Positions 58,544 through 64,000 of a stretch of DNA of 64,000 nucleotides are shown here, piece by piece. The notes beneath the pieces were generated by a model that did no database searches, was not told where the DNA came from, and was given only the letters and a program-made list of their open reading frames with translations. The stretch comes from Stenotrophomonas rhizophila (lineage in GTDB: Bacteria; Pseudomonadota; Gammaproteobacteria; Xanthomonadales; Xanthomonadaceae). A program made the position numbers and the translations under genes. The stretch spans positions 229,001-293,000 of the forward strand of contig NZ_CP016294.1 of the NCBI RefSeq assembly GCF_001704155.1, in the 5' to 3' direction. Position 1 is the stretch's first letter; the number at the start of each line of letters is the position of its first letter.

Positions 58544-60172
58544 TCAGCCCAGGCTGCGTGCGGTGTTGATGATGTTGATGCCGTCGAAACGCGTGGTCGC
58601 CGAGCCGTGCGACACCGCCGAGACCTGGCCGGGCTGGCCCTTGCCATCGAAGAACGAACCGCCGAAGCGGAAATCGCGCTCGTCGCAGATCGCGCTGCAG
58701 GCGTTCCAGAACTCCGGCGTGCGGATCTGGTACGCGGCGTCTTCGACCATGCCGGCGATCTGGCCGTTCTTGATCTGGAAGTACAGCTGCCCGCCGAACT
58801 GCGCGTTGAAGCGTTGCTGGTCGATGGAATACGAGCCGCGGCCGTGGATGTAGATGCCGTTCTCCACGTCCTTGATCATGTCGGCCACGCTCAGCGGGGT
58901 CTTGCCCGGTGCCAGCGACACGTTGGCCATGCGCTGGAACTGCACGCTGGACCAGGAATCGGCGTAGCTGCAGCCGTGCGATTCGGTTTCGCCCAGCAGG
59001 TGCACTTCATCGCGGGTGGCCTGGTAGTTGACGAGGATGCCGTCCTTGACCAGGTCCCAGCGCTTGGTCTTGACCCCTTCGTCGTCGTAGCCCACCGCAC
59101 CCAGGCTGCCCGGGGCGGTCTTGTCGGCAAAGAAGTTGACCCGCTCGCTGCCCCAGCGGTAGCCGGCGTCGCGCTTGTCCAGCGTGGCGAAGCTGGTGCC
59201 GGCGTAGTTGGCCTCGTAGCCGAGCACGCGGTCCAGTTCCAGCGGGTGGCCGACGTTCTCGTGGATGGTCAGGAACAGGTTGGACGGGTCCAGCACCAGG
59301 TCGTACTTGCCCGGCTTGACCGACGGTGCCTTGAGCTTCTCGCGGGCGTGGCGGGCGGCGGCGATGGCATCCTCCACCGGATCGTACGAGTCACGGTAGG
59401 CGGTGATCCCGCCGGGCAGCTGGATCTTGCCGCTGGCCTCGCCATCCAGGAATTCATAGCCCATGCCCATCGGCGAGGACAGCCCGGCGCGGGTGCGGAA
59501 CTTGCCGGTGCTCTTGTCGATGGCGGTGGCGGTGAACGGCAGCCAGATCCGGTGCACGTCCTGGTCGATGAACGAGCCATCGCTGGAAGCGAAGTACTTC
59601 TGCTCGTTGACCAGGAACAGGGTGGAGTTGATGAAGTCGGCGCCAGCATTGGTCGCGGCCGCATTCAGGCTCAGCAGCAGGTCGACCTTGTCCTTGATCG
59701 GCACCGCCATGGCGTTTTTGCGGATCGGCGTCTTCCAGCTCACATCGCCCACCCCCTTGACCGGCGCCAGCTGTACCGGGCGGGTCTGGATGCCGGCGTT
59801 GGCACGGGCAATGGCGGCGGCCTGCTCCACTGCAGCCAGGATCGCGGCCGGGGTCTGCTGGTGGGTGGCGGCAAAGCCCCACGCCCCATTGACGATGACC
59901 CGGATGCCGATCCCGGAGGACTCGCTGTTGGTGACATTCTGTACCCGCGCCTCGCGGGTGATCACCGCCTGGTTGAGGTAGCGACCGATGCGCACGTCGC
60001 AGTAGCTGGCCCCGGCGCGTTTGGCAGCAGCCAGTGCGGCCTCGGCCAGTGCCTTGTTGCGGACCGCGTTGGCCGGCTCGAGCAGCTGCTCGGCGGCGAT
60101 CAGGCGGGCGTGCGGCACCATCAGGCCCGCCAGGCCCATGCCAGACAGCGTCAAAAACTCACGGCGTTGCAC
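58544..60172 (-). CDS. Tat-exported TldD-like metalloprotease (copy 2)
   Basis: A 542-aa paralogue of the preceding protease, first gene of the minus-strand run. GTG at 60172 gives Tat signal MQRREFLTLSGMGLAGLMVP; an ATG at 60274 would bury it. The zinc motif is HENVGH (His304, His309). The two copies align end to end with conserved blocks such as GIRVIVNGAWGFAAT and KAPSVKPGKYDLVLDPS, and differ in the S1-proximal segments (LLGETESHGCSYADSW versus ILGKTESDGCCYADSW). The 124-base gap to copy 1 holds no obvious terminator. Confidence 0.9.
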   Translation of the reverse strand: MQRREFLTLSGMGLAGLMVPHARLIAAEQLLEPANAVRNKALAEAALAAAKRAGASYCDVRIGRYLNQAVITREARVQNVTNSESSGIGIRVIVNGAWGFAATHQQTPAAILAAVEQAAAIARANAGIQTRPVQLAPVKGVGDVSWKTPIRKNAMAVPIKDKVDLLLSLNAAATNAGADFINSTLFLVNEQKYFASSDGSFIDQDVHRIWLPFTATAIDKSTGKFRTRAGLSSPMGMGYEFLDGEASGKIQLPGGITAYRDSYDPVEDAIAAARHAREKLKAPSVKPGKYDLVLDPSNLFLTIHENVGHPLELDRVLGYEANYAGTSFATLDKRDAGYRWGSERVNFFADKTAPGSLGAVGYDDEGVKTKRWDLVKDGILVNYQATRDEVHLLGETESHGCSYADSWSSVQFQRMANVSLAPGKTPLSVADMIKDVENGIYIHGRGSYSIDQQRFNAQFGGQLYFQIKNGQIAGMVEDAAYQIRTPEFWNACSAICDERDFRFGGSFFDGKGQPGQVSAVSHGSATTRFDGINIINTARSLG

Positions 60173-60285
60173 AGCGTTCGATTCCCCGGGAACGATCAGC
60201 CTTCGACTGTCGTTTGCGACCCGGTGCTGGCACAAGTGACTGCGGTCATGGTTGGATGTGCGCTGATCCGACATTTCCGAACGTC

Positions 60286-60903
60286 ATGAGCCAACAACGC
60301 TGGTCCGAGGCCTGCGAGCGCAACCGCGACCCGATCCTGGCGGTACTGCGCCGCCTGCTGCAGGACCGCCAGCGCGTGCTGGAGATCGGCAGCGGCACCG
60401 GCCAGCATGCCGAATACTTCGCCGCCCAGCTGCCGCACCTGCAGTGGCAGGCCAGCGACCATCCGGACTACCTGCCGGGTATCGCCGAGCGCCTGGCCGC
60501 GGCGGGGCTGCCCAACGCACCGGCGCCGTGGCCGCTGCAGGCGGTACTTGCGCCGGTGCCGGGCCTGGCCCCACTGCCGGAGGCCCCGCTGGGCTTCGAT
60601 GCGGTGTTCAGCGCCAACACCCTGCACATCATGAGCTGGCCGCACGTGCAGGCACTCTTCGCCGGGCTGCCGGCGGTGATGGCCGACGATGCGCTGCTGT
60701 GCGTGTATGGCCCATTCAATTACAACGGCAACTACAGCAGCGACAGCAACCGGCAGTTCGATGGGTGGCTGAAGGCGCGGGACCCGGAATCGGGCATCCG
60801 GGATGCCGAGGCGGTGGATGCGCTGGCCGCAGCGCAGGGCTTGCGGCTGGTTGACGATGTGGCGATGCCGGCCAACAACCGGCTGCGTGTCTGGCGGCGG
60901 TGA
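60286..60903 (+). CDS. DUF938 SAM-dependent methyltransferase
   Basis: A 205-aa protein. The SAM loop is RVLEIGSGTGQHAEYFAAQL (about residues 31-50); LQWQASDHPDYLPGI supplies the acidic ribose ligand; FSANTLHIMSWPHVQALF is the family motif IV segment. It belongs to DUF938 (a class I methyltransferase family of unknown substrate). Start ATG 60286 is chosen because the family begins there; the frame opens earlier. It is divergent from the TldD run and convergent with the effector gene at 60951. Confidence 0.85.
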   Translation: MSQQRWSEACERNRDPILAVLRRLLQDRQRVLEIGSGTGQHAEYFAAQLPHLQWQASDHPDYLPGIAERLAAAGLPNAPAPWPLQAVLAPVPGLAPLPEAPLGFDAVFSANTLHIMSWPHVQALFAGLPAVMADDALLCVYGPFNYNGNYSSDSNRQFDGWLKARDPESGIRDAEAVDALAAAQGLRLVDDVAMPANNRLRVWRR

Positions 60904-60950
60904 GTCGCGCGGCCCGCCACCTGGACACGCATGGCGTGTCCTTACGATAG

Positions 60951-62582
60951 TTACCGTGCAAACCCGCCCAGCGCCGGCTCTGGCGCCTGCTGCGGGGCGG
61001 CGTGCTGCAACTGGAACGCCTGCTGCTGCTCGATCTCGCGGGCGGCAGCCTCCACTTTCTGGTCCGACACCGCTACCGGCGTCTGCTTGGCCAGTTCGAT
61101 ATCAAACGGCACCCGCTGCTGGTCATGCGGTCCGCTGCCATGCTGGACAAGGAAGGCGTAGCCCTTCGATCCGAACACAACCTCATCGACGCGGGAGATC
61201 TCGCTCCCCTGCAGCGGGCCGATCATGCTGCCGGGATACAGCGCCTGGCGCGTCTCCCGGTTGTCCATCGCGCAGGCCAGCGCCGAGCGGCAGAACTGTT
61301 CGCGTTCCAGCCCGTTAGCGAAGCTGACCTCCCCCTTGTCCTCGGCGGCCTGCACGCCTTCCCGGATGCGGGCCAGCGTGGGGTTGTCCACGTGCCCGGG
61401 GGCGTCCGGCGCCTTCCGCTGATCGCGCTGCGCGGCCAGCTCCACCAGGGCCTGCAGCTGCGCCTGTTCCGCCGGATCGGGCTGGATGGAACGGTGTTCG
61501 AACCGCGCCGCCAGCGCCTGGTCAATCGGCTCGGAGTCGTTGCACGGATCGACAATCTTGCAGTTGGCCAGTGCATCACGCAGATTGCGCTCGCCGTCGC
61601 GGTCGATCTTCAAGCCATACAGCGCGGTCGCGCCGCCGGCCTGGTACAGCGTCATCGTATCCAGGTCCATCGGCACGGCGCGCTTCTCGAACAGTGGCTG
61701 GTCGCGCAACGTGTTCAGATAGTCGATGGCGGCGTTGCCGGTCAGGATCTCCAGGCCAGCATCACGGTTCCCGCCGCCCACGTTGGAATGGCCACCTGGC
61801 GCGGCGACGTTGATCGCACGCCCATCCGGCGTCATCCCGGGATCGTTGATGGCCTGGTGCGGAAACAGCTCGCGCTGCTCATGGGCGGCCATGATCGCCA
61901 CGCGCGAGATCACGCTCGGTGGAAGGCGCGCGTCGAAGTTGGCGGGCATGTTGGTCGCCACTGGATCCAGCAACAGGGTGGCCTGTGCGGCCTGGCCTGG
62001 CGGCACCAGCGGTGGTAATCGGCTGATGACGCTGATGTTGCCGTTCCTGTCATGGCCAAACCCAAGGCCTTCTTCAGGAACGATGCCGTACTCATCAATC
62101 AACCGGAGCAGGCCGGCCGTCTGAACCGCGCCACGGCTGTAGCCGATGCCGACAACGCGGATTTCGGCATCGGGATTGGTAGCCTTCCAAGTACTCACCT
62201 GCTCGGCGAGCTCGCGGTACGAGCGTGTTATGCCATCCTCCCAAGTACTTGCAAGCATGCCGTCAAGAGCACGGCTCACTGCGTTTTGTTGAGTGCCGAT
62301 GCCCGCAGCATAATGCGTACCGATCCGACTCTGTGGGTCCTTCGAGAGTTCGAATGCTTGGTCATACAACTCCCCCACAGTGGTGCTCGGACCCAGCTTG
62401 GGATTCCTGACATCCTGACCCGTTCCATCCAAGAAGGCGAAGAACACATACTCGTTCGCATTGTCGTCTCGTTGAAGCATCGGCACCGACAGCTGCTGCA
62501 TCTGCTGCCGCACATCGAGTTCCATCCGAAGGTCATCTGCGCTAGCGGGCCGAACGCCCGCGCTGGAGCCAACCTTGCCCAT
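60951..62582 (-). CDS. Tle1/DUF2235-type antibacterial lipase effector with XVIPCD-like C-terminus
   Basis: A 543-aa protein, ATG at 62582 with GGGAGA upstream. Residues 45-300 match DUF2235/Tle1 lipases: LDGTG (51-55), nucleophile elbow GYSRG (Ser149), LLLDPV (Asp206) and PGGHSNVGGGN (His265). Residues about 400-530 resemble XVIPCD, the signal used by the Xanthomonadaceae VirB/D4 killing system: NPTLARIREGVQAAEDKG, ISRVDEVVFG, AFLVQHGSGPHDQQR and a Gln-rich EIEQQQAFQLQ tail. No signal peptide is present. It follows an immunity lipoprotein gene by 17 bases. It probably degrades phospholipids in rivals. Confidence 0.85.
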   Translation of the reverse strand: MGKVGSSAGVRPASADDLRMELDVRQQMQQLSVPMLQRDDNANEYVFFAFLDGTGQDVRNPKLGPSTTVGELYDQAFELSKDPQSRIGTHYAAGIGTQQNAVSRALDGMLASTWEDGITRSYRELAEQVSTWKATNPDAEIRVVGIGYSRGAVQTAGLLRLIDEYGIVPEEGLGFGHDRNGNISVISRLPPLVPPGQAAQATLLLDPVATNMPANFDARLPPSVISRVAIMAAHEQRELFPHQAINDPGMTPDGRAINVAAPGGHSNVGGGNRDAGLEILTGNAAIDYLNTLRDQPLFEKRAVPMDLDTMTLYQAGGATALYGLKIDRDGERNLRDALANCKIVDPCNDSEPIDQALAARFEHRSIQPDPAEQAQLQALVELAAQRDQRKAPDAPGHVDNPTLARIREGVQAAEDKGEVSFANGLEREQFCRSALACAMDNRETRQALYPGSMIGPLQGSEISRVDEVVFGSKGYAFLVQHGSGPHDQQRVPFDIELAKQTPVAVSDQKVEAAAREIEQQQAFQLQHAAPQQAPEPALGGFAR

Positions 62583-62599
62583 GGCAATTCTCCCTTTGC

Positions 62600-63517
62600 T
62601 CAATAGGTATACGTTCTCACCAGCACAAGATCACGGCGCGAGGTGCTGTAGCGATTCCCAGGATCCTGAAGATGCTTCGTTGGAATCGACGCCTTCATGT
62701 ACAAGCGAATGGTGCGGTCATTGACCTCCAGAAGGATGGAAGGAACACTTTCGTTCTTTCCATCTGGAAGGTCAGCGGCCTCTTCACGTGGAACGAAGTG
62801 GCGAACCAGTTCGTCTTTGAATATGGCCCCGATATCAATCTCTGCTTCGTGCAAAGTTCCGTCCTTCGACCTCCAGGTAACCTTTGCTGGGGCAACAAAG
62901 TTAGGGATGGCACCGTAGCTCCCGTTCCATCCCTTGAGGTAATCGTCGCCGTAGGACGCTGAAGACTTGGTGGGCTTGTCGCGGCCAAAGGAGAATCCGG
63001 CGTAAACAACTTGGCACTCGAGCGTGTCATAACAGCGCGGCTCGAAGCTATGCTTCTCAAACCGCAGCGGCCATTCCACCGGCTTGTAGTTCATCTTCGC
63101 CGAGATGGCAGGATCACCTTCGGGTACCAATTCACCGCTGGTCAATACCGGCGTCTCAGGATAGGTAAAGCGGACTGACGACACCGCCGTGTTCTCCTGC
63201 AACTGTGGGGCCGTGGGCGTGGCCGCCCCGGGCGTGGCGCAGGCGGCCAGCGCCAGGCTGGCGACGGCGGCAACCTGCATGGGGATCTTTGGCATCGCAC
63301 TTTCCTCATCATCGCGCCCAGTGGGCATCGGTGTTTCCGGCAACAGCGGAAGCGGCCTGCGCTTGGGCAGGATCGGTAAACCACCCGGTGGCAGTGCCCC
63401 GAGTGCTTCTTTCGTCTGTGTGTTGATGATCGCCACGTCGCGCAGCAGCTGGGCGTCGTGGAAGGGGTCCTGAACGTTCATTACCCCGGGACCGTGCAGT
63501 TTCCTGTGCTTGTCCAT
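62600..63517 (-). CDS. Immunity lipoprotein (DUF2931-like) for the lipase effector; two in-frame starts
   Basis: The frame runs from ATG 63517 (GGAGGGGGG ribosome site) for 305 aa. An internal ATG at 63295 with GAGGAAAG upstream gives a 231-aa lipoprotein (signal QVAAVASLALAACATPG, lipobox LAAC). The mature region, including WPLRFEKHSFEPRCYDTLEC, YLKGWNGSYGAIPNF, VTWRSKDGTLHEAEIDI and NDRTIRLYMKASIPTK, resembles DUF2931. It lies 17 bases upstream of the lipase and is the expected periplasmic immunity protein. The 74 extra N-terminal residues (Pro-rich, no membrane segment) are unexplained. The mature region has lower GC than its surroundings. Confidence 0.8.
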   Translation of the reverse strand: MDKHRKLHGPGVMNVQDPFHDAQLLRDVAIINTQTKEALGALPPGGLPILPKRRPLPLLPETPMPTGRDDEESAMPKIPMQVAAVASLALAACATPGAATPTAPQLQENTAVSSVRFTYPETPVLTSGELVPEGDPAISAKMNYKPVEWPLRFEKHSFEPRCYDTLECQVVYAGFSFGRDKPTKSSASYGDDYLKGWNGSYGAIPNFVAPAKVTWRSKDGTLHEAEIDIGAIFKDELVRHFVPREEAADLPDGKNESVPSILLEVNDRTIRLYMKASIPTKHLQDPGNRYSTSRRDLVLVRTYTY

Positions 63518-63521
63518 TGCC

Positions 63522-63555
63522 CCCCTCCGATCGTCCCTGTCGTCGCCCGATCATA
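63522..63555 (-). promoter_or_regulatory. Promoter candidate and strong ribosome site of the effector operon
   Basis: On the minus strand a TATGAT -10 candidate (63550-63555) lies about 30 bases before GGAGGGGGG, itself 2 bases before the ATG at 63517. No convincing -35 is visible. Confidence 0.45.
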
Positions 63556-63758
63556 GACGAGCCTGCGGGCGCCTGTGCTACTGGCTGACGCATTCGACCT
63601 CGACCTGCGCCGGCAGGCCATTGGTCACCCGTATTGACTGCCGGGCATTGCCGAGACGCATGGCTGAAGGGCGTTCGCCATCGGGCATCCGGAATGCCGA
63701 GGCGGTGAGTCGTACACATTCCACGCGCTGGGCCCGGGAGACACAGCGGCGGCGGGCG

Positions 63759-63859
63759 GTAGAGCGGACCGTTGGTCCGCTGCCTTTTGCGGGATGCCGG
63801 AAATCGCGAACGCGGGCGGCAGCGCGCTTCGCGCTCAGCGGACCAACGGTCCGCTCTAC
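63759..63859. repeat. Inverted pair of GTAG hairpins downstream of a minus-strand gene
   Basis: GTAG + AGCGGACC/GGTCCGCT (GTT loop) at 63759-63781 is mirrored by AGCGGACC/GGTCCGCT + CTAC at 63837-63859. The wider stretch 63518-63937 otherwise holds the effector promoter, this pair and the terminator; no gene was recognised in it. Confidence 0.85.
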
Positions 63860-63887
63860 CCTCGGGGTGCGCGTGCGTTCCGGGTGT

Positions 63888-63920
63888 CAGGGCGATGCGT
63901 TTGAAGTCGCATCGCCCTGA
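63888..63920 (-). terminator. Hairpin terminator of the final minus-strand gene
   Basis: A perfect 12-bp stem CAGGGCGATGCG/CGCATCGCCCTG encloses a 9-base loop. It lies 18 bases past the stop of the gene ending at 63938. There is no T-run. Confidence 0.65.
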
Positions 63921-63937
63921 GACGCAGGGTCGGCGAT

Positions 63938-64000
63938 TACGCCACCTGCACGATATGCAGCGCCTTCGGGTTGCGCCACTGCGCCAGCAGCACCGCTTCC
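63938..64000 (-). CDS. C-terminal tip of an unidentified gene (5' part outside window)
   Basis: The last 20 codons of a minus-strand gene read EAVLLAQWRNPKALHIVQVA and a TAA stop at 63938. Codon use is typical of the neighbourhood and a terminator hairpin follows. Too little is present to name the product. Confidence 0.6.

Noticed and set aside
60951-62582. Reading the lipase as a type VI effector
   Set aside because: DUF2235 lipases are often T6SS cargo, but no VgrG, Hcp or PAAR gene is nearby and the C-terminus resembles the T4SS recruitment domain.
63510-63920. A plus-strand open frame before the window end
   Set aside because: It crosses the GTAG hairpin pair and the terminator, has no ribosome site and no recognisable protein features.

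Overview
This is a high-GC proteobacterial chromosome segment that reads as Xanthomonadaceae, most likely Stenotrophomonas (inference). The main grounds are repeated short hairpins carrying a terminal GTAG tetranucleotide, the pattern known as SMAG/REP-like elements in S. maltophilia, plus gene content such as OpgD, an X-T4SS-style effector, large TonB receptors and Tat-exported TldD proteins. Gene density is high and no rRNA, tRNA, CRISPR array or insertion sequence was recognised.

Layout. 1-8 kb: 3' part of a TonB-dependent receptor, a GTAG hairpin pair, a class A acid phosphatase, a secreted lipase-like hydrolase with a partner protein, an ABC ATPase, a DesA-type desaturase and an EF-hand protein. 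8-14 kb: mutM, an ECF sigma factor paired with a membrane Ser/Thr kinase, opgD. 14-30 kb: mostly housekeeping genes (tdk, rep, pyrF, plsB, ttcA, rdgC) with an e(P4)-type phosphatase, a secreted trypsin-like protease, small unknowns and a two-domain methylglyoxal-synthase-like protein. 30-36.5 kb: gltBD. 36.6-43 kb: three lipoproteins of the I78 peptidase-inhibitor type, topoisomerase IB, an SDR with a histone-like basic tail, and a BlaI/M56 pair with two operator dyads. 42.7-46.2 kb: a helicase-exonuclease pair resembling MrfAB. 46.9-47.7 kb: a ParE-type toxin-antitoxin module with a clear operator.

47.7-60.2 kb is one unbroken minus-strand run of nine genes. Two Tat-exported TldD-like metalloproteases and a TldE/PmbA-like partner lead into DUF4159, MoxR, DUF58, BatA-like, a His-rich DUF4175-like protein and a further membrane protein. 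Most junctions overlap by ATGA or are separated by under 25 bases. This suggests an envelope or periplasmic programme in which a MoxR/BAT assembly module is expressed with a peptide-processing TldD/E module.

60.9-63.5 kb holds an antibacterial effector-immunity pair: a Tle1/DUF2235-type lipase with a C-terminal region resembling the Xanthomonadaceae T4SS recruitment domain (XVIPCD), preceded by a lipoprotein immunity candidate. The N-terminal part of the effector and most of the immunity gene are visibly lower in GC than their surroundings. The window ends in a GTAG hairpin pair and the 3' tip of an unidentified minus-strand gene.

The strongest leads are the TldD/E-MoxR/BAT gene run, the effector-immunity pair with two in-frame immunity starts, the MrfAB-like repair pair, the sensor-less BlaI/M56 system and the duplicated methylglyoxal-synthase fold. 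All functional statements come from motif reading and remembered family knowledge; no database search was run.
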